A stretch of 64,000 bases of DNA from Flavobacterium sp. (GTDB lineage Bacteria > Bacteroidota > Bacteroidia > Flavobacteriales > Flavobacteriaceae). Made by a program: the position numbers and the translations under genes. The notes under the pieces are model-generated. The model worked only from the letters and a program-made list of their open reading frames with translations, ran no database searches and had not been told where the DNA came from. Where the stretch lies: contig JAIPAM010000005.1 of assembly GCA_021740105.1 (NCBI GenBank), forward strand, positions 87,271 through 151,270. The letters run 5' to 3'. Positions within the stretch are counted from its first letter, which is position 1, and every line of letters begins with the position of its first letter. Shown here piece by piece: positions 28,357 through 37,952 of the stretch.

Positions 28357-30384
28357 TTATAACAATCCTGCTCTTGTAAGTAGCGCATCTGGTTTTGGTT
28401 CTTGACCTCTAAATCGCTTGTATAAAACCATAGGATGTTCAGTTCCCCCTTTGGAAAGAATATTATCTTTGAATTTCATGGCTACCTCAGCATTGAAAAT
28501 TCCCTTTTCTTGAAAATATGCAAAGGCATCGGCATCGAGAACTTCAGCCCATTTATAACTGTAATATCCTGATGAATATCCACCTTGAAAAATATGTGAA
28601 AATGCGGTACTCATTGCATTTTCTTTCACCTCAGGATACAATTGGGTAGCCTGAAATTGCGCAGTTTCAAAAGTTTTTACATCGGAAATAGCAGTAGGAT
28701 CTTGCCCGTGCCAGCCCATGTCTAACAATCCAAAACTCAATTGGCGCATTGTTGCCATGCCTTCTTGAAAACTAGCACTCTCTTTAATTTTTTGTACAAA
28801 TTCTATTGGAATTAATTCGTTTGTTTGATAATGATGTGCAAATAAAGCTAACGCTTCTGCTTCATAACACCAGTTTTCCATTATTTGACTTGGCAACTCA
28901 ACAAAATCCCAAAACACGCTTGTCCCAGACAAACTTGGGTAAACGGTATTGGCCAATATTCCATGCAAACCGTGACCAAATTCATGAAACAAAGTGGTAA
29001 CTTCATTAAAAGTCAGTAAGGAAGGTTTGGTTTCGGTTGGCCTTGTGAAATTACAAACATTGGAAATATGAGGTCTTTGGTTTTTATTTTCCAAAACATA
29101 TTGCGCCTTAAACGAAGTCATCCACGCCCCATTTCTTTTACCTTTTCTAGGAAAGAAGTCGGCATAAAAAACAGCAACTAATTCGTTATTCTTATCATTT
29201 ACTTCGAAGGTTCTAACTTCCTCGTGGTATTTATCAATATCAAATATCTCTTTAAAATTAATTCCATAAAGGCGTTCAGCAATAGAAAATGCTCCATCTA
29301 AAACTTTCTCCAATTGAAAGTAAGGTTTCAAAATCTCATCATCCAAATTAAACAATTGTTGTTTTAATTTTTCAGAATAATAGGCTCCATCCCACTTCTC
29401 CAATTGGTCTATACCGTCTAATTTTTTTGCAAATACGGTCAATTCTTCAAATTCCTTTTGAGCTGCTGGTTTGGCTTTTTCCAATAAATCATTTAAAAAT
29501 GAAATTACTTGTTCTGGTGTTTGCGCCATACGTTCTTCCAAAACATAATGCGCATGAGTTTTGTATCCTAGTAATTGCGCTCTTTCAAAACGCAATTTGG
29601 CAATTTTAAGAACGATTGCTTGATTATCGTATTCGTTATTTTGAAAGGCTTTTGAACCAAAAGCGATCGACATTTTTTTTCTTAATTCTCTATTATCAGC
29701 ATAAGTCACAAATGGAATATAACTAGGGTGATCTAGGGTAAAAATCCAACCCTCTTTATCTTGGCTTTTAGCCAATAAATGGGCCGCTTCTATTGCGCCT
29801 TCAGGTAATCCTGAAAGGTCTTTCTCCTCAGTGAGGTGCAACTGGAAAGCTTGGGTTTCAGCCAATACATTTTCACCAAACTGCAAACTTAATTTAGACA
29901 ATTGTAGGTCTATTTCTCGCAATTTGCTTTTTTTATCTTCTGATAAATTCGCGCCATTTCTGGAGAAACTTTTGTATTTTTTTTCTAATAATGTAGCTTG
30001 TTCAATGCTTAAATCGAGTGATTTTTTTTGATCATAAACCGCTTTTACTTTTGCAAATAACGCTCCGTTCAATCGGACATCGTTTCCAAATTCTGATAAT
30101 AATGGCGAAACCTCTTGAGCGATTTTCTGCATTTCATCACTAGTTTCAGCCGAATTCAAATTAAAGAAAATACTAGACGCTCTATCCAAAGTATCACCTG
30201 TAAATTCCATTGCTTCGATGGTGTTTTCAAAAGTAGGATCCTCTGAATTATTAACAATTGCATCAATTTCGGCTTTTGCTTTTTCGATTCCTCTTATTAT
30301 TGCTGGAAGGTAATCTTCATTTTTTATTTTAGAAAAAGGCGCGGTATTGTATTTGGTATTAAAATGCTGAGTTAAGATATTCAT
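28357..30384 (-). CDS. M3-family metallopeptidase (oligopeptidase A / peptidyl-dipeptidase Dcp type)
   Basis: Cytoplasmic zinc oligopeptidase of 675 residues. The zinc motif HEFGH is at 467-471 (TLFHEFGHGLHGILAN), with the downstream glutamate ligand in FVELPSQIMENW. There is no signal peptide, so it acts inside the cell on short peptides. Whether it cleaves as Dcp (C-terminal dipeptides) or PrlC (internal bonds) cannot be told from the sequence. The start MNILTQHFNTKYNTAPF is typical of the family. Confidence 0.92.
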   Translation of the reverse strand: MNILTQHFNTKYNTAPFSKIKNEDYLPAIIRGIEKAKAEIDAIVNNSEDPTFENTIEAMEFTGDTLDRASSIFFNLNSAETSDEMQKIAQEVSPLLSEFGNDVRLNGALFAKVKAVYDQKKSLDLSIEQATLLEKKYKSFSRNGANLSEDKKSKLREIDLQLSKLSLQFGENVLAETQAFQLHLTEEKDLSGLPEGAIEAAHLLAKSQDKEGWIFTLDHPSYIPFVTYADNRELRKKMSIAFGSKAFQNNEYDNQAIVLKIAKLRFERAQLLGYKTHAHYVLEERMAQTPEQVISFLNDLLEKAKPAAQKEFEELTVFAKKLDGIDQLEKWDGAYYSEKLKQQLFNLDDEILKPYFQLEKVLDGAFSIAERLYGINFKEIFDIDKYHEEVRTFEVNDKNNELVAVFYADFFPRKGKRNGAWMTSFKAQYVLENKNQRPHISNVCNFTRPTETKPSLLTFNEVTTLFHEFGHGLHGILANTVYPSLSGTSVFWDFVELPSQIMENWCYEAEALALFAHHYQTNELIPIEFVQKIKESASFQEGMATMRQLSFGLLDMGWHGQDPTAISDVKTFETAQFQATQLYPEVKENAMSTAFSHIFQGGYSSGYYSYKWAEVLDADAFAYFQEKGIFNAEVAMKFKDNILSKGGTEHPMVLYKRFRGQEPKPDALLTRAGLL

Positions 30385-30399
30385 GTTTATTTTAATTAT

Positions 30400-30510
30400 T
30401 TATATCACGAAGATTCACTAAGAAGACACTAAATATCAAAAAAATATAGCCGCAAATAATAGATTCTTTGGGCATCTTCCTTATTTTCTTTGAGTTTCTT
30501 TGTGTAAGAA
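30400..30510. repeat. Degenerate CACAAAG-type intergenic repeat between the M3 peptidase and purE
   Basis: The plus strand has CACGAAGATTCACTAAGAAG followed by ACACTAA, and later TTTGAGTTTCTTTGTG, the inverse of CACAAAGAAACTCAAA. The pieces look like units of a flavobacterial intergenic repeat built on CACnAAG. No gene or promoter box was recognised here. Confidence 0.4.
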
Positions 30511-30512
30511 TA

Positions 30513-30995
30513 TTATTTTTTAAGATTCTCCGAGGCTTTATTCACAGCATCTTTAAGACCTTCTTTGTACAAAATAATTTTATCTAATACACATTTGTCT
30601 TGAGTACCAACAATTTGAGCAGCAAGAATTCCTGCATTTTTTGCTCCGTTTAAAGCTACGGTAGCAACAGGAACACCACCCGGCATTTGTAAAATAGACA
30701 ACACGGAATCCCAACCATCAATAGAATTACTTGATTTTATAGGCACCCCGATAACTGGAAGTGGCGACATTGAAGCTACCATTCCTGGTAAATGAGCCGC
30801 TCCGCCTGCACCTGCTATGATTACTGAAATCCCATGAAGATGGGCATTTTTACTGAAATCTACGAGTTTGTCTGGAGTCCTATGTGCCGAAACGATATCC
30901 ACTTCCGTTTCAATATCAAAACCATTTAAAATGTCAATTGCATCTTGCATTACTGGCATATCGGAAATACTTCCCATTATTACGGCTACTTTCAT
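30513..30995 (-). CDS. purE: N5-carboxyaminoimidazole ribonucleotide mutase
   Basis: Purine synthesis step converting N5-CAIR to CAIR. It has 160 residues. The signature MGSISDMPVM is at 7-16, SAHRTPD near 39-45 and GAGGAAHLPGM near 62-72. It follows purK by 7 bases, the usual two-subunit bacterial arrangement, so the pair works with N5-CAIR rather than CO2 directly. Confidence 0.95.
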   Translation of the reverse strand: MKVAVIMGSISDMPVMQDAIDILNGFDIETEVDIVSAHRTPDKLVDFSKNAHLHGISVIIAGAGGAAHLPGMVASMSPLPVIGVPIKSSNSIDGWDSVLSILQMPGGVPVATVALNGAKNAGILAAQIVGTQDKCVLDKIILYKEGLKDAVNKASENLKK

Positions 30996-31002
30996 AAATT
31001 TA

Positions 31003-32154
31003 CTATTTTTCAGATATTACTCTAATTGTATTCTTAACGTTTTCGGCAATTTTTCGGGCTTCAACCATGTCCTCATTTACGATAGTCACGTGTCCCATTT
31101 TTCGGAAAGGTCGTGTTTCTTTTTTACCGTAAATATGTGGGGTAACCCCATTCCAACCCATTATAGTTTCTATATTTTCATAGACCACATTACCAGAACA
31201 ACCTTCTTCACCAACCAAATTTACCATTATTCCCGCTACTTTACTATCGGTATTTCCTAAAGGCAAATCTAAAATGGCTCTGATATGATTTTCAAATTGT
31301 GAGGTAAAACTTGCTTCAATAGTATGGTGACCCGAATTATGGGGACGAGGAGCAACTTCATTAACGATTATTTCATCATCGATAGTTTGAAACATCTCCA
31401 CCGCTAAAAGTCCAACATGATTAAATTTCTCTGAAACATTTAAAGCAATTGCTCGCGCTTTTTCAGCCACTTTATCGTCAATTCGCGCAGGGCAAATTAC
31501 ATACTCAACTTGGTTTGCTTCTGGATGGAATTCCATTTCAACTACCGGATACGTTTTTATTTCTCCTGAAACATTTCTACAAACAATTACCGACAATTCA
31601 TTTTTAAAAGGAATCATCTCTTCTGAAATACATTCTACATTCGGTAAATTATCTAAATCGGATTGGGTACGGATGATTTTCACTCCCATTCCATCATAAC
31701 CAAATTCAGTGCATTTCCATACAAAGGGTAATTTCAAATTTTGAGAGTCTGATTTAAGTGCCTCTAAATTTTCAAATCTTTTATAGGCGGCAGTTGGAAT
31801 AGTATTATTGGAATAAAAATCTTTTTGAATACCTTTATTTTGAATTAGTCGCAGTGTTTTTGGAGATGGAAATACGCTAATTCCTTCGCTCTCTAATTTT
31901 TCTAAAGCGTCAAGGTTCACCAATTCAATTTCGAAAGTTAACACATCAACTTGTTTTCCGAAATTATAAACAGTATCAAAATCCATTAAATTTCCTTGAA
32001 AAAATTTATTACAAGCTATTTTACAAGGGGCTTCATTACTCGGGTCGAGAACGTAAGTTTGAATGTCGAATTTTCGAGTATCAAACAACATCATTTTACC
32101 TAACTGACCTCCGCCAAGGATTCCTAATTTAAAATTGGAAGAAAAATAATTCAT
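31003..32154 (-). CDS. purK: N5-carboxyaminoimidazole ribonucleotide synthase
   Basis: ATP-grasp enzyme making N5-CAIR from AIR, bicarbonate and ATP. It has 383 residues. The N-terminal ILGGGQLGKMM at 13-23 is the family signature, and the ATP-grasp core has EEMIPFKNELSVIVCRN and NEVAPRPHNSGHHTIEA. It is the first gene of a two-gene operon with purE, with a 7-base gap. Confidence 0.95.
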   Translation of the reverse strand: MNYFSSNFKLGILGGGQLGKMMLFDTRKFDIQTYVLDPSNEAPCKIACNKFFQGNLMDFDTVYNFGKQVDVLTFEIELVNLDALEKLESEGISVFPSPKTLRLIQNKGIQKDFYSNNTIPTAAYKRFENLEALKSDSQNLKLPFVWKCTEFGYDGMGVKIIRTQSDLDNLPNVECISEEMIPFKNELSVIVCRNVSGEIKTYPVVEMEFHPEANQVEYVICPARIDDKVAEKARAIALNVSEKFNHVGLLAVEMFQTIDDEIIVNEVAPRPHNSGHHTIEASFTSQFENHIRAILDLPLGNTDSKVAGIMVNLVGEEGCSGNVVYENIETIMGWNGVTPHIYGKKETRPFRKMGHVTIVNEDMVEARKIAENVKNTIRVISEK

Positions 32155-32216
32155 TAAAATAAATTTTTCACAAAGATACTTTAAAAGAGGAAAAATAAAA
32201 AGTTACACCATTTAAA

Positions 32217-33863
32217 TTATCTGCGAACAATTATTCTTTTGGTAAAACTACCATTATTGGTTTCTACTTTTAAGGTATAAATTCCGGATGCTAAATTTTG
32301 AACATCAATAGAATAGGTGTCCGAAGTCATTGGATTTCTATAGGTAGCAACCAATTTACCATCCAAAGAATACACATAAACTATATTTATAGAATTATTA
32401 ATGGAATTAATATTTACCGTCTCAACTGTTGGATTTGGGTAAACTACAATATCATTTCTATTTCCAAAATCGTTGGTAGATAGTATAGCATTCGAGTAAC
32501 AATTTGAGGGAACGGCATATTCCGTTTTTATCATATTACTAACTTTACTATTAGCGTACCCTTGGTTCGTAGTATTATTATAAAAAGTTAAATCTAATGT
32601 TTGATTACTCGTTCCGAACCAATCTTGGAGAATCGTACTAAAAACTCTGCGGTAATCGTGCTGCACTGTTTGCACTTGGAAATTATTAGCCGCAACTGCT
32701 TCGGATAGGTTAATATTGGTTCCAGAAACTCCTGGATTTATAGATTTTCCAAAAACGAACATGGGAGCAATCTCACCGTGATCAGTTCCTAAATTTCCAT
32801 TTTCGCCCGCTTTTCTTCCGAATTCAGAAAACGGAACAGCAATTACATCATCACCTAAATTCTGATTGTTTAAATCGGTAATAAAAGCATTTATAGCTTC
32901 TGAAACTTGTGTCAATAAATTGGCATGAGTTCCTAAATGGGTCGTAGTATTGGAAGCTACTTGAACATCATGAGTGTCAAAACCACCTATTTTTACCAAA
33001 TATACTTTTGTTTGTAATCCACCCGAAATGAATTTGGCAACCGTTTTTAATTGGTTGGACAAACTAGTTGAAGGATAGGTTACATTTGTAGAATTGGTTC
33101 CTCTACTAAAAGCGGTTGAAATACTTTGAGCATAGAGATTTGTTTCAGCATCACTCGCCATTATAAAACGTATTAAATCACCGTATTCTGAATTTGGAAT
33201 TGAGGTTGGCGGCGCTCCACCCAATCCATTTAATATAGAATAAAAACCTGCAGGATCCTGCCCATTAATATTAATTGACATGCCATGTTCCACTTCTCCA
33301 TGAAAACCTAATGAATTGTCGCTACTTCCTAATTGAATTCCTAGAGGGAAATTTGCGGTCAAGAAATTACTGTAATAATTTTCTAAAAAACGACCTATCC
33401 ATCCGCTATCAAGATTATTATTAGCAGAAGTTCCATCGCCACCCGTTAACCATAAATCGGTAGATTTAAAATGAGATTTATCTTGAGAAGTATAGCCAAC
33501 CCCTTGGACCACTCGCATTAATCCCCGGTCATACAAACTTTTAAAACCTGACAATGAAGGGTGAAGTCCAATTTGATTCTGTAATGGCAAGGTATCATCT
33601 AAATTTATTACTCCATTGGACTGACCCGTGTTATTCAATTTTATATTGGGACGCAAAGCGGCATAAGCATCGTATTGATTTAATGGAACTACAGTATTCA
33701 AACCATCATTGGCACCGGACAATTGTATCAATACTATTTTTTTTGCATTTACATTCGGACACGAGGTCATTCCTGCCGATTTGAAAAGCGCAAATACTTC
33801 CGTTGGCAAAAGCGATAAGGCAGAAGCCGATGCGGTTAACTGAATAAAATTTCTTCTTTTCAT
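32217..33863 (-). CDS. DUF1501 protein with T9SS type A sorting domain
   Basis: It has 548 residues. The twin-arginine-like start MKRRNFIQLTASASALSLLP suggests Tat export. The DUF1501 (sulfatase-like fold) core has SGANDGLNTVVPL near 49-61, HPSLSGF and VPFSEFGRKAGENG. The last 80 residues are a T9SS sorting domain (YPNPTVETVNIN, ending FTKRIIVRR), so it should be exported across the outer membrane. It lies 10 bases after the DUF1800 gene, the partner it always accompanies. The function of the pair is unknown. Confidence 0.85.
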   Translation of the reverse strand: MKRRNFIQLTASASALSLLPTEVFALFKSAGMTSCPNVNAKKIVLIQLSGANDGLNTVVPLNQYDAYAALRPNIKLNNTGQSNGVINLDDTLPLQNQIGLHPSLSGFKSLYDRGLMRVVQGVGYTSQDKSHFKSTDLWLTGGDGTSANNNLDSGWIGRFLENYYSNFLTANFPLGIQLGSSDNSLGFHGEVEHGMSININGQDPAGFYSILNGLGGAPPTSIPNSEYGDLIRFIMASDAETNLYAQSISTAFSRGTNSTNVTYPSTSLSNQLKTVAKFISGGLQTKVYLVKIGGFDTHDVQVASNTTTHLGTHANLLTQVSEAINAFITDLNNQNLGDDVIAVPFSEFGRKAGENGNLGTDHGEIAPMFVFGKSINPGVSGTNINLSEAVAANNFQVQTVQHDYRRVFSTILQDWFGTSNQTLDLTFYNNTTNQGYANSKVSNMIKTEYAVPSNCYSNAILSTNDFGNRNDIVVYPNPTVETVNINSINNSINIVYVYSLDGKLVATYRNPMTSDTYSIDVQNLASGIYTLKVETNNGSFTKRIIVRR

Positions 33864-33873
33864 ATTTATAGCA

Positions 33874-35520
33874 TTAAAACATTTGAGATTCTGGAGCTCT
33901 CAAAATATTGGTCACCAATAATTTTAATCTAGATTCTACGACTGTATTTACACCTGTGGCCATATAATCACTCCATGCGTTTGTCCAATAAAAATTTGCC
34001 ATACCCTGAAGTAAAAAAGTACTCATAAAATAGTTTACCCGATTGGCATCTGGATTTTGAGCAAAAAGTGCGTTACACAGTTCAGAGGTTAATATATATG
34101 GATCGCTAGCAACTGATACTATACTACCATCTCTAATAACTGTTGAAATATTAATTTTAGTAATAATCGTGGCATTTCCACTAATCCTGTTAATTCCATC
34201 TAATAAAGATTCTCCTAAACGGTATCTTGAAATTAAATTGGTTGCAGAAATCCAATTTTTATCAAAACCGGGAGCTTGATAATAGGCTGGATGACCCGCA
34301 ACATTTTCTGGATTAAAAAGCATCATATTCGATCCTGTCAAAAAGCTATTGTAAATGAAAAGTGACCAAAATTTGTAATAATAGTCGTATGCGTTAGTAT
34401 TTGGATTTGAAATAGTTGCTTTCAAGAAAGTACAAATTTCTGAAAGTTGATTTAGTGGCGATTTTATCATTCCACCGATAGTTTCATTGGTAGAATCGGA
34501 ATCATCTAAATCATAAAAATGTTTACTTTCTAATAGTTTTCTAATTATCGGAGCAATTTCATAACCGTTATTGTAAAATTCTAAGGCTAAAGGTGCAATT
34601 ATATCGTTTTCAACTTCAGGAGTTATAGTTCCTTTTACAAAATAAATGTACATTTTACGACAAATATTTTTAGCCGTAGCCTGTTGATTAAAAATCATAT
34701 TTACAAAATCGTTCAGCTCTGTATCCATTCCAGCATCGTTGGTTGCTGCAGTAATAACAGTGTTATTGAAGGCGCTACTGAATGTTTTTGGACTGGTGTG
34801 ATGTAATGAAAATACATTATAGCCTTTTGGCAATGAAGTATCCGGATCAATAACCGCTCTTGTATTCAACCTCCTAAAACCTGTTAGGACTCTAGCGGCT
34901 TGCACAACATCTGCTTCGGTGTAAGTGGTATAATTTCCAACCCCTATTTGCGGTCCTTTACCTATTGTGAAAAGCTCGAAAAACTCCCTTGCATAATTTT
35001 CATTTGGAGCGGTTCTGGTGTTAGCAGTATTATTTAAATAATACAACATATTATTATTCAGCGTCATTTTTCTAGCTAACGTTTTATAATTACCGTAAGA
35101 ATAATGCAAAAGCAATCGGATGTAATCATAAAAATCAGTTGCTGAAGAAGAAGCATCAATTTCAACTGTAAAACATGTGGATAAAAAATGTGATAATTTA
35201 TATTTTAAGTTAGGACTATTAACAGCATTGTACCACCACCATCCAGCAACAATTGAACTTTTCCTTCCCTGATTTGCAAATGAGGTAGCCAATGCGGTAG
35301 ATTCTGTCCAAAACCCATCAGGAGCAGTTGTTGGAAGTGGATCATAGGGTAAATTCACAAGAGGAGCATTCGTTGTAAATAACAAGTTTAACGCCTGATT
35401 CGGAGTTAAAAGTGCATATTGATCAATTAATGATTTATGATAGGTAAAAGAAGCACGTCGTAATAAATGCTTTGCATTTTTTTGTCCTAACACAAGTATA
35501 TTTCGGTCTAATGAAGCCAT
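33874..35520 (-). CDS. DUF1800 protein, partner of DUF1501
   Basis: It has 548 residues from the ATG at 35520 (MASLDRNILVLGQKNAKHLLRR). An in-frame TTG at 35541 is rejected because the -7 box TATTTTTG (35557-35550) would put the transcript start beside it. The family motifs LLRRASFTY, NENYAREFFELFTIG and YTEADVVQAARVLTGF are present. No typical signal peptide is visible. It is co-transcribed with the DUF1501 gene. Confidence 0.82.
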   Translation of the reverse strand: MASLDRNILVLGQKNAKHLLRRASFTYHKSLIDQYALLTPNQALNLLFTTNAPLVNLPYDPLPTTAPDGFWTESTALATSFANQGRKSSIVAGWWWYNAVNSPNLKYKLSHFLSTCFTVEIDASSSATDFYDYIRLLLHYSYGNYKTLARKMTLNNNMLYYLNNTANTRTAPNENYAREFFELFTIGKGPQIGVGNYTTYTEADVVQAARVLTGFRRLNTRAVIDPDTSLPKGYNVFSLHHTSPKTFSSAFNNTVITAATNDAGMDTELNDFVNMIFNQQATAKNICRKMYIYFVKGTITPEVENDIIAPLALEFYNNGYEIAPIIRKLLESKHFYDLDDSDSTNETIGGMIKSPLNQLSEICTFLKATISNPNTNAYDYYYKFWSLFIYNSFLTGSNMMLFNPENVAGHPAYYQAPGFDKNWISATNLISRYRLGESLLDGINRISGNATIITKINISTVIRDGSIVSVASDPYILTSELCNALFAQNPDANRVNYFMSTFLLQGMANFYWTNAWSDYMATGVNTVVESRLKLLVTNILRAPESQMF

Positions 35521-35549
35521 AAAAACAATTAAAAATGTCAATTTGACTC

Positions 35550-35557
35550 CAAAAATA
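35550..35557 (-). promoter_or_regulatory. -7 box of the DUF1800-DUF1501 operon
   Basis: TATTTTTG on the minus strand, with a TTG about 15 bases upstream. The transcript would start near 35544, giving a leader of about 24 bases to the ATG at 35520. Confidence 0.5.
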
Positions 35558-35665
35558 CAATTTAGTTTAATACAATTTTAATATTTCCATAAAATAATTA
35601 CTTTAATCAATTCATTTTTAAGTTATTGTTAATTATAAAAATAAAATATACAAGCGCTTTATCAT

Positions 35666-35692
35666 TTGTAAAATGGGAATTCTATATCTTTG
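35666..35692 (+). promoter_or_regulatory. Promoter of hpt-adk-obg
   Basis: TTG (35666-35668), a 16-base spacer and TATCTTTG (35685-35692) followed by CAA fit the Bacteroidota promoter pattern. Confidence 0.65.
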
Positions 35693-35713
35693 CAACTTAT
35701 AAAAATTTGAAAA

Positions 35714-36244
35714 TTGATTCAATTACACGGCAAACAATTTGTTCCCTTTATTTCTTCACAAGAAATAGACTTTGCATTAGCCGCAATGGCCTCTCAGGTT
35801 GAAGCTGATTTTACAGATGAAGTTCCAGTATTTGTTGGTGTTTTGAACGGTTCATTTATGGTGGTTTCTGATTTTGTTAAGCACTATAAAAAACTATGTG
35901 AAGTGAGTTTTATTAAATTAGCCTCTTATGAAGGGACCACTTCAACCAATGAAGTAAAACAATTAATAGGTTTAAATCAAGACTTAACTGGAAGAACGGT
36001 TATTGTTATTGAAGACATTGTTGACACGGGAAATACCGTTGCGGAATTGAAAGAATTGTTCAAAAAACAAAACGTAAAACACCTAAAAATTGCCACATTA
36101 TTTTTCAAGCCAGACGCCTATAAAAAAGACCTGAAATTAGATTATATTGGAATTCGAATTCCAAATAAATTCATCGTGGGCTTCGGCTTAGATTATGATG
36201 GTTTGGGAAGAAACTTGCCTGAAGTATATCAATTGAAAGAATAA
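35714..36244 (+). CDS. hpt: Hypoxanthine phosphoribosyltransferase
   Basis: Purine salvage enzyme (hypoxanthine or guanine plus PRPP to nucleotide). It has 176 residues from a TTG start, which is the only start after the mapped promoter that fits the family N-terminus. The PRPP loop is VIVIEDIVDTGNTVAELK near 96-113, with FVGVLNGSFM near 40-49 and the KLASYEG loop. It is first in an operon with adk and obg. Confidence 0.92.
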   Translation: MIQLHGKQFVPFISSQEIDFALAAMASQVEADFTDEVPVFVGVLNGSFMVVSDFVKHYKKLCEVSFIKLASYEGTTSTNEVKQLIGLNQDLTGRTVIVIEDIVDTGNTVAELKELFKKQNVKHLKIATLFFKPDAYKKDLKLDYIGIRIPNKFIVGFGLDYDGLGRNLPEVYQLKE

Positions 36245-36274
36245 ATAACTACAAAAACAACTCAATACTACATC

Positions 36275-36847
36275 ATGATTAACATTGTCTTATTTGGAAA
36301 GCCAGGGGCTGGAAAAGGAACTCAAGCAGAATTTTTAAAAGAAAAATACAACCTCACTCATTTATCTACTGGTGATATTTTTAGATACAATATTAAAAAC
36401 GAAACAGACTTAGGAAAACTAGCCAAAAGTTACATGGATAAAGGGGATTTAGTTCCCGATGAAGTTACTATTAAGATGCTACAAGATACGGTTGAGAAAA
36501 ATCCGGACACGAAAGGTTTTTTGTTTGACGGATTCCCAAGAACATTAGCCCAAGCAGAAGCTTTAGATGCTTTTTTGGCTACCAAAAATTGGAAAATTAC
36601 CGCAACAATTGCTTTAGAGGCTGACGATGAAATCTTAATCAAAAGATTATTAGAAAGAGGAAAAACAAGTGGACGAGTAGACGATCAAGACGAAGAAAAA
36701 ATCAGAAATCGTTACCAAGAATACAATGAAAAAACAGCTCCTTTAATGGATTTTTACAACAATCAAAATAAATTTTATCCTGTGGATGGAATTGGTTCGA
36801 TTGCAGAAATTACCCAACGATTGAGCGCTGTAATTGAAAGTTTATAA
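36275..36847 (+). CDS. adk: Adenylate kinase
   Basis: Interconverts ATP plus AMP and two ADP. It has 190 residues, the short form without a zinc-type lid. P-loop GKPGAGKGTQ is at 8-17, the AMP site has THLSTGDIFR near 33-42, and DGFPRTLAQAEAL is near 84-96. It lies 30 bases after hpt. Confidence 0.95.
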   Translation: MINIVLFGKPGAGKGTQAEFLKEKYNLTHLSTGDIFRYNIKNETDLGKLAKSYMDKGDLVPDEVTIKMLQDTVEKNPDTKGFLFDGFPRTLAQAEALDAFLATKNWKITATIALEADDEILIKRLLERGKTSGRVDDQDEEKIRNRYQEYNEKTAPLMDFYNNQNKFYPVDGIGSIAEITQRLSAVIESL

Positions 36848-36885
36848 CTTTTTATTACCAACTAATTTAGAATAAAAACAAGAAA

Positions 36886-37920
36886 ATGACAGAAGGAAAT
36901 TTCGTAGATTACGTAAAAATATATGTTTCCTCTGGTAAAGGCGGAAAGGGTTCAACCCATTTGCACAGGGAAAAATTTATTGAAAAAGGCGGTCCTGATG
37001 GTGGTGATGGTGGTCGCGGTGGACACGTATATCTAGTTGGAAACAAAAGTCTTTGGACTTTATTCCATTTAAAATTTGCCAAACACGTAAAAGCAGGTCA
37101 TGGTGGCGATGGTGGTGGTGACCGAAGTACAGGTGCAGATGGGGAAGATAAATTTATTGAAGTCCCTCTGGGAACTGTAGTTCGCGACAAAGAAACGAAT
37201 GAAGTTTTATTTGAAATTACAGACCATGGCGAAAAGAGAATTGTAGCCCTAGGAGGAAAAGGCGGATTAGGAAACTGGCATTTTAGAAGTTCAACGAATC
37301 AAACGCCAAGGTATTCCCAACCAGGATTACCGTCTTCGGAAATAGATATTATTTTAGAATTAAAAGTACTTGCCGATGTAGGGCTAGTAGGTTTCCCAAA
37401 TGCGGGAAAATCGACTTTGCTTTCGGTATTGACCTCTGCAAAACCTAAAATTGCGGATTATCCGTTTACCACTTTAAAGCCAAATCTTGGAATTGTGGCG
37501 TACCGTGATTTTCAATCGTTTGTAATTGCCGATATTCCAGGAATTATAGAAGGTGCCGCCGAGGGAAAAGGTTTAGGACATTACTTTTTGAGACACATCG
37601 AAAGAAATTCGACCTTGTTGTTTTTAATTCCCGTTGACACACCCAACATTAAAGAAGAATACGATATTCTTGTAAACGAATTGACCAAATACAACCCTGA
37701 AATGCTAGATAAAGAACGCATTGTTGTGATTTCAAAATGTGATATGTTGGACGAAGAACTAAAATCGGAACTAAAAACAGAATTGGATAAAGAGTTTGCT
37801 GAAACCCCTTACTTATTCATTTCCTCTGTTGCGCAACAAGGGTTAACTGAATTAAAAGACAAACTCTGGAACATGCTAAATAGGGAAGATGAACTTCCTG
37901 AAAATAGTCATAACCTATAA
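36886..37920 (+). CDS. obg: Obg-family GTPase (ribosome assembly)
   Basis: Large-subunit assembly GTPase of 344 residues. The N-terminal glycine-rich Obg fold has [20 protein letters not shown] and GHGGDGGG. The G domain has GFPNAGKST near 170-178, the switch region FTTLKPNLG, and DIPGIIEGA. It has no C-terminal OCT domain, which is usual for short forms. It is third in the hpt-adk-obg operon and ends at a terminator. Confidence 0.94.
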   Translation: MTEGNFVDYVKIYVSSGKGGKGSTHLHREKFIEKGGPDGGDGGRGGHVYLVGNKSLWTLFHLKFAKHVKAGHGGDGGGDRSTGADGEDKFIEVPLGTVVRDKETNEVLFEITDHGEKRIVALGGKGGLGNWHFRSSTNQTPRYSQPGLPSSEIDIILELKVLADVGLVGFPNAGKSTLLSVLTSAKPKIADYPFTTLKPNLGIVAYRDFQSFVIADIPGIIEGAAEGKGLGHYFLRHIERNSTLLFLIPVDTPNIKEEYDILVNELTKYNPEMLDKERIVVISKCDMLDEELKSELKTELDKEFAETPYLFISSVAQQGLTELKDKLWNMLNREDELPENSHNL

Positions 37921-37924
37921 ATTT

Positions 37925-37952
37925 AAAAGCCATCTTTCGATGGCTTTTTTTT
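37925..37952. terminator. Terminator between obg and the convergent glycosyltransferase
   Basis: AAAAGCCATC and GATGGCTTTT pair around a TTTC loop, followed by further T residues. Confidence 0.85.

Noticed and set aside
35521..35541. TTG start of the DUF1800 gene with GGAG upstream
   Set aside because: The -7 box TATTTTTG ends about 9 bases before it, so the transcript would begin at the codon; the ATG at 35520 is preferred.
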